Source: WLMZ01 sp038227995 (GTDB lineage Bacteria; Actinomycetota; Acidimicrobiia; Acidimicrobiales; Ilumatobacteraceae). From it: a stretch of DNA of 64,000 bases. Where the stretch lies: positions 1 through 64,000 of the forward strand of contig JBBRPP010000016.1 of NCBI GenBank assembly GCA_038227995.1. The letters are read 5' to 3'. The notes beneath the pieces were generated by a model. That model was given only the letters and a program-made list of their open reading frames with translations. It did not search any database and was not told the DNA's origin. Below, one piece after another: positions 35,253 through 44,214 of this stretch. The first letter of the stretch is position 1, and every line of letters starts with the position of its first letter. The position numbers and the translations under genes were made by a program.

Positions 35253-36095
35253 TCAGCGGGCGACGAGTTCGTCGTACGCGTCGGGACGACGATCACGATA
35301 GAACGCCCAGCGATCGCGGATATCGGCCAACTTGCCCATATCGAGGTCGCGCACGATGATTTCGGGCTTGTACGCGTCGCCGACGTCGCCGACGAACTTG
35401 CCCTCCGGGTCGACGAAGTAGCTCTGCCCGTAGAAGTCGTTCGTGCCGAGTTCTTCGATGCCGACCCGGTTGATCGCGCCGACGTAGAAGATGTTGGCGA
35501 CGGCTGCGGCGGGCTGTTCGAGGCGCCACAGATATTCGCTGAGGCCGCGATGCGTCGCCGACGGGTTGAACACGATCTGGGCACCGTTGAGGCCGAGAGC
35601 CCGCCAACCTTCGGGGAAGTGGCGGTCGTAGCAGATGTAGACGCCGACCTTGCCGACAGCCGTGTCGAACACCGGGTATCCGCCGGTGCCGGGTGTGAAG
35701 TAGAACTTCTCCCAGAACCCGAACGTCTGCGGGATGTGCTGCTTGCGGTACTTGCCGAGGTATGTGCCATCGGCGTCGATGACGGCTGCCGTGTTGAAGT
35801 ACAGGCCGGGCTGCACGATCTCGTACATGGGCAGCACCATCACCATGCCGAGCTCTTTGGCCAACGCCTGGAAGCGCTTGGTGGTGGGGCCATCGGGGAT
35901 GTACTCGGTGTAGGCGTAGTACTCGGTCTCCTGCACCTGGCAGAAGTACGGACCATAGAAGAGCTCTTGGAAGCAGATGACCTTCGCGCCCTGAGCGGCG
36001 GCCTCGCGGGCAGCGTGCTCGTGCTTGTCGATCATCGCGTCCTTGGAACCCGGCCAATCGGTCTGGACCAACGCAGCTCTGATGATTTCAGCCAC
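35253..36095 (-). CDS. Beta-ureidopropionase / N-carbamoyl amidohydrolase (nitrilase superfamily)
   Basis: 280 residues with the Glu-Lys-Cys triad: Glu in VICFQELFYGPYFCQV, Lys in LGKYRKQHIP and Cys in VGVYICYDRHFPEGWR. It releases beta-alanine or beta-aminoisobutyrate, CO2 and ammonia from the product of dihydropyrimidinase. First gene of the catabolic operon, with a strong GAGGAGG ribosome site and its own promoter facing the MocR regulator. Confidence 0.9.
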   Translation of the reverse strand: MAEIIRAALVQTDWPGSKDAMIDKHEHAAREAAAQGAKVICFQELFYGPYFCQVQETEYYAYTEYIPDGPTTKRFQALAKELGMVMVLPMYEIVQPGLYFNTAAVIDADGTYLGKYRKQHIPQTFGFWEKFYFTPGTGGYPVFDTAVGKVGVYICYDRHFPEGWRALGLNGAQIVFNPSATHRGLSEYLWRLEQPAAAVANIFYVGAINRVGIEELGTNDFYGQSYFVDPEGKFVGDVGDAYKPEIIVRDLDMGKLADIRDRWAFYRDRRPDAYDELVAR

Positions 36096-36129
36096 GAATC
36101 CCCCTTCCTCCTCGTGTGATGACCGGCAT

Positions 36130-36157
36130 CGTATATGTCACAGGAATCTCCTGACAA
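36130..36157 (-). promoter_or_regulatory. Promoter of the pyrimidine catabolic operon
   Basis: On the minus strand: TTGTCA (36157-36152), a 16-base spacer, TATACG (36135-36130), about 34 bases before the ATG at 36095. A CAGGA-ATC-TCCTG palindrome (36141-36153) fills most of the spacer, and the -35 overlaps the first ACAATG repeat, giving a regulator access to polymerase. Confidence 0.5.
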
Positions 36158-36202
36158 TGAGAGCTTTGTTACCGCACAATGCTTTACAGGCCGTTCACAA
36201 TG
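36154..36202 (+). repeat. Three phased direct repeats, candidate MocR sites
   Basis: ACAATG at 36154, 36176 and 36197, spaced 22 and 21 bases (two helical turns), each followed within 0-4 bases by a CTT-containing stretch. MocR regulators such as GabR and PdxR bind direct repeats of this kind. The nearest MocR gene starts 72 bases downstream. Confidence 0.55.
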
Positions 36203-36273
36203 CGCTTGAATCGAGTTCGGCGCGCGGATGTGCACGCGCCAGAAGCCGACGCAGAAGGCGACGAGGGAACCGC

Positions 36274-37623
36274 ATGTTGAGTGACATCACCAACGCCGTC
36301 GACGATCGCAGCGCGCGCGGCATCGCTGCTGCGATCGGCCGGATGGTGACGTCGGGTGCGCTCGCGGTCGACAGCCGCCTGCCCACCGTCCGGGCCCTGT
36401 CGCGTGCGCTGGGGGTGTCACCGACGACCGTCAGCGAGGCGTGGCAGACACTTGCGGCCGTGGGTGCCATCGAGGCGCGGGGGCGCCTTGGTACGTTCGT
36501 CCGCCAGCCCGTCGGTCCGGGTGGACCGCGGCGCTATCGGCGGGTGACCGAGGGCCCGGGGCACTTCGCGCTCGACCTGTCGACCGGCACGCCCGACCCG
36601 GCACTGCTGCCGGACCTCGGGCGAGTGATGAAACTCGTCAGCCGCCAGTCGTTGACCAGCAGCTACCTCGACCAACCCGTGCTCCCCGAGCTCGACGCGA
36701 TCCTGCGCGGCCAATGGCCATTCACGCCGGAGGAGCTGACGGTGGTCGACGGAGCGATGGACGCGCTCGATCGCGTGGCTCAGGTCGTCGTGCGGCTCGG
36801 TGACAGAGTCGTGGTCGAGCACCCGACGTTCCCTCCGCTGCTCGACCTGCTCGACCACCTCGGCGCGGAGGTGATCGGTGTCGATGTCGACGACGAAGGC
36901 GTTTCTGTCGACGGGCTGCGAGCAGCGTTGACCCGCGATCCATCAGCGGTGTTCCTGCAACCGCGAGCACACAACCCGACCGGCATCACGATGACGATGC
37001 GACGAGCGAAGGCCGTCGCGACACTGCTCGCGTCATCGCGGGCGGTCGTCGTCGAGGACGATCACAGCGGCGACATCGCGTCGAGCAAACTCGTCAGCGT
37101 GGGCACGACGCTGCCGTCGCGCACCGTGCACATCCGCAGCTTCTCCAAGAGCCACGGGCCCGATCTGCGCCTCGCCGCAATCGGTGGTGCCGGCGACGTC
37201 GTACGAGCAGTCGCCAACCGGCGGCTGCTCGGTCCTGGATGGAGCAGCCGCATCCTGCAAGCTGTGCTGGTGGCACTCCTCAACGATCCATCCACACATC
37301 GCACGCTCGCCGATGCGCGTGACGAATACGCGCGCCGACGGCAACTCGTCACGACTCAGCTGCACGAGCGCGGCGTTCCGTTCACCGGCAAGGACGGCAT
37401 CAACCTGTGGATGCGTGTCGCCGACGAACGGTCCGCGCTGATCACGCTCGCCGCCCAGGGAATCGGCGCCGCGCCCGGTGAGCCGTTCATGGTTCGCGAC
37501 GCTGCCGACTCGCTGCGGCTCACGGTGGGACTGCTGTCGGGATCCGACGCATCGATCGGCGCGACGACGCGCCAGCTCGCCGAGGCTGCCGGTTTCACGC
37601 CGACGCGGGCCGGGCAGCGATGA
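36274..37623 (+). CDS. MocR-type regulator (GntR wHTH + aminotransferase domain)
   Basis: 449 residues. Residues ~10-75 form a GntR winged helix (LPTVRALSRALGVSPTTVSEAWQTLAAVGAI); the rest is a fold-type I aminotransferase with LQPRAHNPTGITMT and the PLP Lys in IRSFSKSHGPDLRLAAIG. It probably senses an amino compound such as beta-alanine or beta-aminoisobutyrate as an external aldimine and controls the divergent operon. The ATG at 36274 follows the ribosome site GAGGGAAC. The following small gene overlaps it by 4 bases. Confidence 0.88.
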   Translation: MLSDITNAVDDRSARGIAAAIGRMVTSGALAVDSRLPTVRALSRALGVSPTTVSEAWQTLAAVGAIEARGRLGTFVRQPVGPGGPRRYRRVTEGPGHFALDLSTGTPDPALLPDLGRVMKLVSRQSLTSSYLDQPVLPELDAILRGQWPFTPEELTVVDGAMDALDRVAQVVVRLGDRVVVEHPTFPPLLDLLDHLGAEVIGVDVDDEGVSVDGLRAALTRDPSAVFLQPRAHNPTGITMTMRRAKAVATLLASSRAVVVEDDHSGDIASSKLVSVGTTLPSRTVHIRSFSKSHGPDLRLAAIGGAGDVVRAVANRRLLGPGWSSRILQAVLVALLNDPSTHRTLADARDEYARRRQLVTTQLHERGVPFTGKDGINLWMRVADERSALITLAAQGIGAAPGEPFMVRDAADSLRLTVGLLSGSDASIGATTRQLAEAAGFTPTRAGQR

Positions 37624-38135
37624 AGAAGCGGCCGGCATCCAACCAACCGGCGACCACGGCGGAGGCCCATCGCGACGATCTGCTGAAGGCGTTCAAGATC
37701 ACCGGCGACGATCTGCTCGCCAACCGTGCAGGACGACTCGGTCCGGCGCAGATGCAGCGTCTGCAGCGCAGCCAGTGGACCACGATTGCGCTTGACGCCG
37801 TCTTGATCGCCGGTCTCGCGGCGATCATGGCCTTCGTCGCCACCAAGCCGCTGAAGCCGGTGCAGGTCGTTCTCAGCTCACTCGCCGCAATCGCACTGCT
37901 TGCCATCGGTTACGTGCAACTGCGCAACACACGGCGGGCGATCACTGCCGGCGTCGTGCAGTGCGTGTCAGGCCCGACGCGCGTGTACCGAGCCGGCCGA
38001 GCAGGCATGCGCATCCACGTCGGCGACCGCGACTTCCAACTGCCCGTCCACTTCTGGCACATCGCCAACGGCTACGGCTACCACGTGTACTTCGCCCCCG
38101 CATCGAAGCGGATCATGGCGATGGAACCCGCGTAG
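37620..38135 (+). CDS. Hypothetical two-TM membrane protein
   Basis: 171 residues: a basic N-terminus, two membrane helices (about 58-76 and 83-100, separated by TKPLKPVQ), then a small soluble domain (RVYRAGRAGMRIHVGDRDFQLPVHFWHIANGYGYHVYF) likely cytoplasmic. I recognise no family. Its ATG overlaps the MocR stop (ATGA), so it is co-translated with the regulator. Confidence 0.65.
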   Translation: MKKRPASNQPATTAEAHRDDLLKAFKITGDDLLANRAGRLGPAQMQRLQRSQWTTIALDAVLIAGLAAIMAFVATKPLKPVQVVLSSLAAIALLAIGYVQLRNTRRAITAGVVQCVSGPTRVYRAGRAGMRIHVGDRDFQLPVHFWHIANGYGYHVYFAPASKRIMAMEPA

Positions 38136-38172
38136 GTCGAGACGCTCGCGCAGCCGGCGCATCACGCAGGGA

Positions 38173-38201
38173 GCAAAAGTCGCATCTACTGCGACCCTTG
38201 C
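38173..38201. terminator. Hairpin between convergent genes
   Basis: GTCGCA (38179-38184) / TGCGAC (38190-38195) with loop TCTAC, extended past an AA/CC mismatch by GCAA (38173-38176) / TTGC (38198-38201). Lies between the two-TM gene (+) and the anti-sigma-like gene (-). Confidence 0.5.
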
Positions 38202-38214
38202 TGACAGCGTGAGG

Positions 38215-40104
38215 TCAATGGGTCGTTGACGTCGTTTCCGAGTCCGCTCGTGCCACGAAGGCCGCCTGGAACACGACCGTGCTGGTGCCGGCGGCCGAAT
38301 CGATCTGCAGCCCGTAGCAGCCGTCGGCCTTCAACCGAATCGAGCTCAGCAGACCGAACCAACCACCCGCCATCGGATCGAGACCCGCCGTGCCGGTTTG
38401 ATGCGTGGCTTCGTCCGGCACCAGCAACACGAGATCCGACGTCGGTACAGCGGCTTCACCGAATCGCACTTCCGCATCGCCATCGATCTGTCGCCCACGG
38501 ATGAGGACCGGCCCGGCTGTGTTGGCGTCGATCGCCCAGACGGTCTTGAGCCCTCCCCACTCGGTCGACTTCCCGACGTCCTCCGATCCGATGAGCGTCG
38601 CGCCGCTCTGCCTGAGACCGACAGGCCGGGCGACGCCGTCACCCGCCATCGGACCGAGATCGGTGGACGGTGACGTGAAGAACGTGGTGACCGGGCACGC
38701 GCCGTCGACCATCGGCGGCAGCGTGAGCGGTCGAGCACGAAGCGCCGTCTCTGCTGGATCGGTCGTAGGCGTCGGTTCGCTGACTGGCGCCGTCACCACA
38801 GACGTGGTCGCGGTCGAGACACCGATAGCAGGGCCGCCACCGCGTTCAAGGGCGACACCGTTCGGCTGACCGAACGGCATGTTGCACTGGCATCCGCCGA
38901 CGATCGGCGATACGAAACGGGGAAGGTTGACAAGGTGGAGAACGATGCCCGAGGCATCAACGAACGCGATGTTGGCGACGTCCAGCAGGTTCGGAATCGG
39001 CGCGGCGAAGGCAGATCCGTCCTGCCAGCGCGTTACCGGAAGCGTGATCCTCACGGTGTCGGACAGCTCGACGACCACGTTCTTGACCGATGACGGCGCG
39101 AGACCGAACAGAATCACACCGCCGTCCACTCCCGTCGCATCGAGGGCAAGCGCCGGCGCGCTTGGTGTGCCCAAGCCGGGTGACAGCATCGTGTTCTTCT
39201 CCTGTCCATCGACGAACACGCGCATCTCGACGTCGGGAGATGATTGCATCTCGACCGACCACGGATGACCGGAGATGATGCCACGGAAGGCCGGCAGCGT
39301 CTCGTCGACGCTTGCTGACGGATCGAAGGTCGTGGAGTCACCGGGCAGCTCAGCGCGGCTGACCGGGACGAGCGAGTTGGCGAGATCGAGCTCTTGCTGG
39401 CGGTGGTCGCCGTCCGAGTCTGCCGCGATGGACACGAACAACCCGTTCGATTCGCGCCACTCGAGTTGGCCGTCGTCGGCATAGCCGTCGAGTCCGCGTA
39501 CACGCACTCGATCGGTCTCGCCGCCGAGTGGAAGGGTGCCGTCCTCCTCGTGCACCGTCAGTTGGTACGAGACCCCGGACGACGACGTCAGTCTCACCCT
39601 CCAGATCCACAGTTGCACCCCGGTGTAGTTGGGGATGCGTTGACCGCCGATGACCGACCGAACCGTCCAGCCAGAGGGCAGCTTGGTCACGTCGAAGACG
39701 TCGTACGGTCCGAAGTAGGGGCGGTCCCGCTGCAGCGAGCCGACCAACCAGGGATCGAGATCGATCGCATGGGGGTCTGCGATGGTCGCGTTCGGCCGAA
39801 TCGGTCGCGTCGCCACAGAGGCCGGCGGGGTCGGGCCCGCGGGTTGCAAGCGGTCGCGTCGAGCGATCCAGACGAGGCCGCTGACGACCAACGCGATGAC
39901 GGCGGCGGTGGTCAGCGCGGCGACGGCCGGATGCCGTCGCCCGCCAGGACGGTTCCCGAACGACACGTCCGTTGACGGCGCCGGCTCTCGCTCTGCCTCC
40001 TGCATCAATTCGTGGTGAAGTTCGGTCCAGAACGTCGCCGGCGTGGGTGGCGCTGCGAGCGTCGCGAGGGCTGAGCGAACCGCGCCATCAGGTTGTTGAT
40101 CCAT
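38215..40104 (-). CDS. Large membrane-anchored anti-sigma-like protein
   Basis: 629 residues from the ATG at 40104 (MDQQPDGAV), which has AAAGGA upstream; an ATG two codons earlier is too close to it. The cytoplasmic N-terminal ~55 residues include a short conserved stretch (RSALATLAAPPTPATFWTELHHELMQEAE) likely to bind sigma. One membrane helix follows (AVAALTTAAVIALVVSGLVWIA), then a very large extracellular beta-rich region of ~540 residues. It overlaps the ECF sigma gene, the normal layout for sigma/anti-sigma pairs. The outside portion is far bigger than in common anti-sigmas and may sense an envelope signal. Confidence 0.65.
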   Translation of the reverse strand: MDQQPDGAVRSALATLAAPPTPATFWTELHHELMQEAEREPAPSTDVSFGNRPGGRRHPAVAALTTAAVIALVVSGLVWIARRDRLQPAGPTPPASVATRPIRPNATIADPHAIDLDPWLVGSLQRDRPYFGPYDVFDVTKLPSGWTVRSVIGGQRIPNYTGVQLWIWRVRLTSSSGVSYQLTVHEEDGTLPLGGETDRVRVRGLDGYADDGQLEWRESNGLFVSIAADSDGDHRQQELDLANSLVPVSRAELPGDSTTFDPSASVDETLPAFRGIISGHPWSVEMQSSPDVEMRVFVDGQEKNTMLSPGLGTPSAPALALDATGVDGGVILFGLAPSSVKNVVVELSDTVRITLPVTRWQDGSAFAAPIPNLLDVANIAFVDASGIVLHLVNLPRFVSPIVGGCQCNMPFGQPNGVALERGGGPAIGVSTATTSVVTAPVSEPTPTTDPAETALRARPLTLPPMVDGACPVTTFFTSPSTDLGPMAGDGVARPVGLRQSGATLIGSEDVGKSTEWGGLKTVWAIDANTAGPVLIRGRQIDGDAEVRFGEAAVPTSDLVLLVPDEATHQTGTAGLDPMAGGWFGLLSSIRLKADGCYGLQIDSAAGTSTVVFQAAFVARADSETTSTTH

Positions 40105-40678
40105 CGTCATCCTTTCCGATGTCGAGCACGGCTCGTACGTGCGCACGCGCGCGGCTCAGTCGCGACGCGATCGTGCCGGCCGCCACGCCGAGCACTGCGG
40201 CGGCCTCGTCGTACGAGAAGCCCTGGCCGTCGACCAACAGCAACGCTGAGCGTTGTTCAACCGGCAACTGGCCGAGCGCTCGTGCGATGTCGAGACGATC
40301 GGACACGGCGGTTGCGAGGTCCGTTGCGGCCGCTCGTCGACCGCTCCAATTGTCGCGATGGAGCCGCCGACGATTGGCGCGAACGTGGTTGAGTGCGGTC
40401 GTGTAGACGATTCGGTGCAACCACGTCGACACCGACGAGTCATGGCGAAACGACGGGAGGGCACGAAACGCGGCGAGGTAGGCAACCTGCATGACGTCGT
40501 CGAGATCGCGGCCGACGAGCCGGTACGCGAACCCACGCAACGCGTCGTCGTGCTCGCGCACGGTCGCCTCGAACTCGGCCACGCGCTGCGCGGCGACGTC
40601 GGTCAACGAACCAGCGATCGCGTGCTCTCCTTGTGTGCCGATGCCTCTTCGACACCGCCACTCGGGAGATCCTTCCAC
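40088..40678 (-). CDS. ECF-type RNA polymerase sigma factor
   Basis: 196 residues as an open frame. Region 2 is DLDDVMQVAYLAAFRALPSF...VSTWLHRIVYTTALNHVRANRRR; region 4 is LPVEQRSALLLVDGQGFSYDEAAAVLGVAAGTIASRLSRARAHVR. The start is uncertain: GTG 40678 has no ribosome site, while AAGGAGAG lies about 20 bases upstream of a TTG at 40606, close to where conserved sequence begins. Co-transcribed with the overlapping anti-sigma-like gene. Confidence 0.85.
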   Translation of the reverse strand: MEGSPEWRCRRGIGTQGEHAIAGSLTDVAAQRVAEFEATVREHDDALRGFAYRLVGRDLDDVMQVAYLAAFRALPSFRHDSSVSTWLHRIVYTTALNHVRANRRRLHRDNWSGRRAAATDLATAVSDRLDIARALGQLPVEQRSALLLVDGQGFSYDEAAAVLGVAAGTIASRLSRARAHVRAVLDIGKDDDGSTT

Positions 40679-40770
40679 GGCGCGTCGGTCGCGGAATCAG
40701 AGCCGACCCGGCAACAATTCTTTTCGCAGGTCAGGTGCGATTTGTTGGTCGGGAAAGGTCGGGTTTGAGG

Positions 40771-40800
40771 TTGTGGTGCGAACATCAGTTCGACTAGGGT
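40771..40800 (+). promoter_or_regulatory. SOS (LexA) box in the promoter of the DUF222-HNH gene
   Basis: CGAAC-ATCA-GTTCG at 40779-40792, followed by A, matches 15 of 16 positions of the actinobacterial LexA site TCGAAC-N4-GTTCGA. It fills the spacer of a likely promoter, TTGTGG (40771-40776) and TAGGGT (40795-40800, 18-base spacing). LexA binding would block transcription until DNA damage. Confidence 0.7.
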
Positions 40801-40892
40801 TTGGTTGTTGATCTTCCCCGATCCACGCTCGGCAGCAGCGGGAATGTTGCCTCGATTCAATGTTTGAGTGTCTCGCAGCGAAGGGGTGAGTG

Positions 40893-42209
40893 ATGGACGG
40901 CAGCGCCGTTTTCGACATGTCAGTTTTCGACGACCCTGCCACGTTGGTCGTGCCGGGTCTCGACGAATTCCGTTCCCTGTCCGGCTATGCGCGTGACGAA
41001 CTGTTCATGCGCGTGGAGCGGATGTCGCGCCGCTTGGAAGCCGTCAAAGCAGTGATGCTGGGCGAGGTGAAATCGTCGTTGTCGTTCTTGGATGATCATC
41101 ATCACAACTCGCAGGCCTGGTTCCGGGCGGTCACCAATAACACCGCGGGATCGTCGAAGGTGGCGGTGCAGATCGCGGACTTGTTGGCTGCGCATTCGTT
41201 GTTCGCGTTGGCGTTCGCGGCGGGTGAGATCGGCCTCCAACACGTGAAAGCGTTGGCTTCTCTCTACGCGAACGAGCGGTGCCGTGACGCGCTGGCACTG
41301 GTCGAGCACGAACTCCTCGACGCAGCGAAGACGCTCGTCTACCGCGATTTCACGGTGTGTTGTGACCGGTTCAAGGCTCATGCTGATCCGGACGGCACGA
41401 TGAAAGACCACGCCCTCGCCAAAGAGAACCGCAAAGCCACTTTGTCGATGGTCGGTGAAGGGTTCATCCTGCAGATCGAAGGCGACGCGTTGACGGGTGA
41501 GATCTTGCAGAACGTCCTCAACGCGCACGCTGACGCCGAGTACGCGACCGACGTCGCCGAACGCTTGGCCCGTTACGGCGACGACGCGAAGAAGTATCCG
41601 TTGCGGCGTACCAACGCGCAACGTCGGTTCGACGCGGTCCAGACGATCTTCGCGAAGGCCGCGGGCACGCGTGAGATCGCCGATCTGGTGCCGATCGTGA
41701 ACATCATCTGTACTGAAGCCACACTCGCGGCGGCCGCGCGTGAGTTCTTCGGGACACCGTCGATGCCGAACGACCATTCGTGGCGTGAGCATTTGTGTGA
41801 AACGTCTGACGGGACACCGGTGTCGCCGTATGACCTGATCGTCGCCGCCCTGCTCGGCAACGTCCGCCGCGTCCTCATCGATTCATGCGGCCGGGTCATC
41901 GATCTCGGACGGAAGAGTCGCCTGTTCACCGGTGCCGCGCGTGAAGCAGTCCTGCTCACCGGCGACCGCTGCTCCTGGCCCGGATGCCACATGCGTTGCG
42001 GCAACATCCAGATCGATCACCTGCAGCCATGGGCGCGGGCGGCCGGGTTGACGAACAGTGTGAATGGTGGGCCGTGCTGCCCGATCCACAACCGGGCCAA
42101 ACACAACCTTGGTGTCACCGTCATCCGCGACGAAACCGGCTGGCACCACTACCGACCCGACGGCACCGAAATCGCACCACGACAACAACCACCACCCCAA
42201 GCAGCCTGA
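40893..42209 (+). CDS. DUF222-domain HNH endonuclease (13E12 type)
   Basis: 438 residues. The N-terminal ~300 residues are the helical DUF222 region (LEAVKAVMLGEVKSSLSFLD, ALTGEILQNVLNAHADAEYATD, RTNAQRRFDAVQTIFAKAAG). The C-terminal HNH is GDRCSWPGCHMRCGNIQIDHLQPWARAAGLTNSVNGGPCCPIHNRAKHNLG with zinc Cys pairs and HN..H active-site residues. The ATG at 40893 has AAGGGG at six bases; the adjacent GTG at 40890 is too close. SOS control is indicated by the box upstream, as for 13E12-family genes in mycobacteria. A paralogue fragment opens the window. After it, 42210-42395 holds no feature that I can identify. Confidence 0.88.
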   Translation: MDGSAVFDMSVFDDPATLVVPGLDEFRSLSGYARDELFMRVERMSRRLEAVKAVMLGEVKSSLSFLDDHHHNSQAWFRAVTNNTAGSSKVAVQIADLLAAHSLFALAFAAGEIGLQHVKALASLYANERCRDALALVEHELLDAAKTLVYRDFTVCCDRFKAHADPDGTMKDHALAKENRKATLSMVGEGFILQIEGDALTGEILQNVLNAHADAEYATDVAERLARYGDDAKKYPLRRTNAQRRFDAVQTIFAKAAGTREIADLVPIVNIICTEATLAAAAREFFGTPSMPNDHSWREHLCETSDGTPVSPYDLIVAALLGNVRRVLIDSCGRVIDLGRKSRLFTGAAREAVLLTGDRCSWPGCHMRCGNIQIDHLQPWARAAGLTNSVNGGPCCPIHNRAKHNLGVTVIRDETGWHHYRPDGTEIAPRQQPPPQAA

Positions 42210-42395
42210 CCACCGCCCACACACCAGCGGCAGGTCAGGCCCGCAAGCAACCCACGTTGCAATGCCGCAGCGACCACAGGCATCCGGGATATCCGAGGTA
42301 CAACGCCCGACACGCGCAAACGTGGTCAGCAAGGCAAACCGAATCGGCCGGTCGAACTCGATCGGCCGCGTTGGCGCGTCCGGTGACTCGTGCGA

Positions 42396-43178
42396 TCAGC
42401 CGGGCTTCATTCGGCGCGGGACCACGACCACGGTGCCGTCGGGTTCGTGCAACACGCTGACGCTCACGCCGTAGAACTCACTGAGCGTCTCGGTGCGCAG
42501 CACGTGCGCCGCGTCACCGGACGACACGACATGGCCCTGATGCAACAGCACCAGCCGATCGCTGTACAGACCGGCGAGGGTGAGGTCGTGCATCGCCGAC
42601 ACCACCGTGAGGCCGTGCTCGTGGCGCAGCCGATCGACGAGTTCGAGTGCCTGCTGCTGGTGGCCGATGTCGAGGGCGCTGGTCGGCTCGTCGAGCAACA
42701 GGATCGGCGCCTCCTGGGCAAGCGCTCGAGCGATGACCAGGCGCTGCCGCTCTCCACCGCTGAGCGTGCCGAGCGGCCGGTCGGCGAACTCGGACAGCTC
42801 CAAGCGACGCAGGACATCAGCGACGAGATCGCGGTCGCGGCGGGTCTCCTGGCCGAAGTAGCTGACGTATGGGTTGCGGCCGAGCAAGACGTACTCGGCG
42901 CCCGTCATCTCGTCGGGCAACTCAGGTGCCTGCGGCACGTACGCGACCAACTCGGCACGCCGCCGCGGCGAGCGCATCGACAGCGGCGATCCGTCGACCA
43001 GCACCTCGCCGTCGTGGTCGACCAGCCCGGCGACCGCGCGCAGGATGCTGGACTTGCCGGCGCCGTTCGGACCGATGAGGCACAGCCACTCTCCCGGTCG
43101 GACTGTGTCGGTGAAGGTCTCGACCGCGACGCGCGAGCGGTAGTGCACCGTCAGCCGATCGAACGCGAGCGAGCTCAT
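42396..43178 (-). CDS. btuD: ABC transporter ATPase, BtuD/FecE type
   Basis: 260 residues. Walker A is LIGPNGAGKSSILRA, the signature LSGGERQRLVIARAL, Walker B PILLLDEPTSALD and the switch His in SAMHDLTLAGL. Iron-siderophore and cobalamin ATPases look alike; I assign cobalamin because the operon is led by a cobalamin riboswitch. Last of three genes, coupled to the permease gene by a 4-base overlap. Confidence 0.85.
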   Translation of the reverse strand: MSSLAFDRLTVHYRSRVAVETFTDTVRPGEWLCLIGPNGAGKSSILRAVAGLVDHDGEVLVDGSPLSMRSPRRRAELVAYVPQAPELPDEMTGAEYVLLGRNPYVSYFGQETRRDRDLVADVLRRLELSEFADRPLGTLSGGERQRLVIARALAQEAPILLLDEPTSALDIGHQQQALELVDRLRHEHGLTVVSAMHDLTLAGLYSDRLVLLHQGHVVSSGDAAHVLRTETLSEFYGVSVSVLHEPDGTVVVVPRRMKPG

Positions 43179-44200
43179 GACACCGCCTTTCGGCGCAGCA
43201 CGATGATGAAGAAGGGTGCACCGATGAAGGCGGTCACCACACCGATCGGTGTCTCCGCCGGTGATTGCACCACGCGCCCGACGAGATCGGCGATGATCAG
43301 GAACGCGGCGCCGAAGACCACGCTCAACGGCAGCAGTCGTCGGTACGAGCTACCGGCCAACAGCCGGATCATGTGCGGCACGACGATACCCACGAAGCCG
43401 ATGAGGCCGCTGACACTGACAACCGCAGCGGTTCCGAATGTTGCAGCGATCACGACGATGAGGCGGACACGACGCACATCGGTGCCGAGCGCGGACGCCT
43501 CGTCGTCGCCGACGCGCAGCACGTCGAGGTGACGCCGATGGGCGAGCAGGATGCCTCCGCTGATGACCACGTAAGGAATGACGAGGCGGACGTCACGCCA
43601 CGTCGCACCGGTGAGTCGACCGAGGATCCAGTCGTACACGATCTTGATCACGTCGTTGTGGCGCTGCAGCACGAACGCCTGGATCGCCGTGGTGAGCGAC
43701 GTCACCGCGACCCCGGCAAGCACCAGCGTGACGCTGTTGCGCACACCGCCGAAGGCCGTTCCTGCGACATACGTGACAGCGACCGCTGCCAAACCCATCC
43801 CGAACGCCGCCAAGGGCAACGGATCGATCCACCAGCCGGCTGTCGACGCACGACCCCACGCGAACACGATCGTCGCCCCCAGCCCCGCACCGGCCGCCAC
43901 ACCCAGGAGGTATGGGTCGACGAGCGGGTTGCGGAACACGCCCTGATAGCTCGCGCCGGCGAGCGACAACATCGCGCCGACGATGCCGGCGAGGACGACG
44001 CGCGGCATGCGAATCGTCCAGACGATGTTCCAGTTCGCCGACGAGATCCGACCTGCAGGTCCGATCATCACGCCGAGCACGAGCGCAATCGCGAGCGTGA
44101 CGACAGCGATGATCATCCACCGCACCATCCCCCACTGGCGCCGTGTGCGCGCCACCGGGGATGCCGTGATGAGTGACTCGACTGCCATCTCGCTCGCCAA
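43175..44200 (-). CDS. btuC: Cobalamin-type ABC permease (FecCD family)
   Basis: 341 residues with nine to ten membrane helices; typical motifs are MPRVVLAGIVGAMLSLAGASYQGVFRNPLVDPYLLGVAAGAGLGA and SGLIGFVGIVVPHMIRLLAG. It forms the translocation channel with BtuD and receives cargo from BtuF. It follows the solute-binding gene after 14 bases. Confidence 0.87.
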   Translation of the reverse strand: MASEMAVESLITASPVARTRRQWGMVRWMIIAVVTLAIALVLGVMIGPAGRISSANWNIVWTIRMPRVVLAGIVGAMLSLAGASYQGVFRNPLVDPYLLGVAAGAGLGATIVFAWGRASTAGWWIDPLPLAAFGMGLAAVAVTYVAGTAFGGVRNSVTLVLAGVAVTSLTTAIQAFVLQRHNDVIKIVYDWILGRLTGATWRDVRLVIPYVVISGGILLAHRRHLDVLRVGDDEASALGTDVRRVRLIVVIAATFGTAAVVSVSGLIGFVGIVVPHMIRLLAGSSYRRLLPLSVVFGAAFLIIADLVGRVVQSPAETPIGVVTAFIGAPFFIIVLRRKAVS

Positions 44201-44214
44201 CCGTCCGCTGTTCG

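Noticed and set aside
40893..42209. The DUF222-HNH gene as part of a prophage or insertion element
   Set aside because: No integrase, transposase, inverted termini or att-like repeats are nearby, and composition matches the surroundings.
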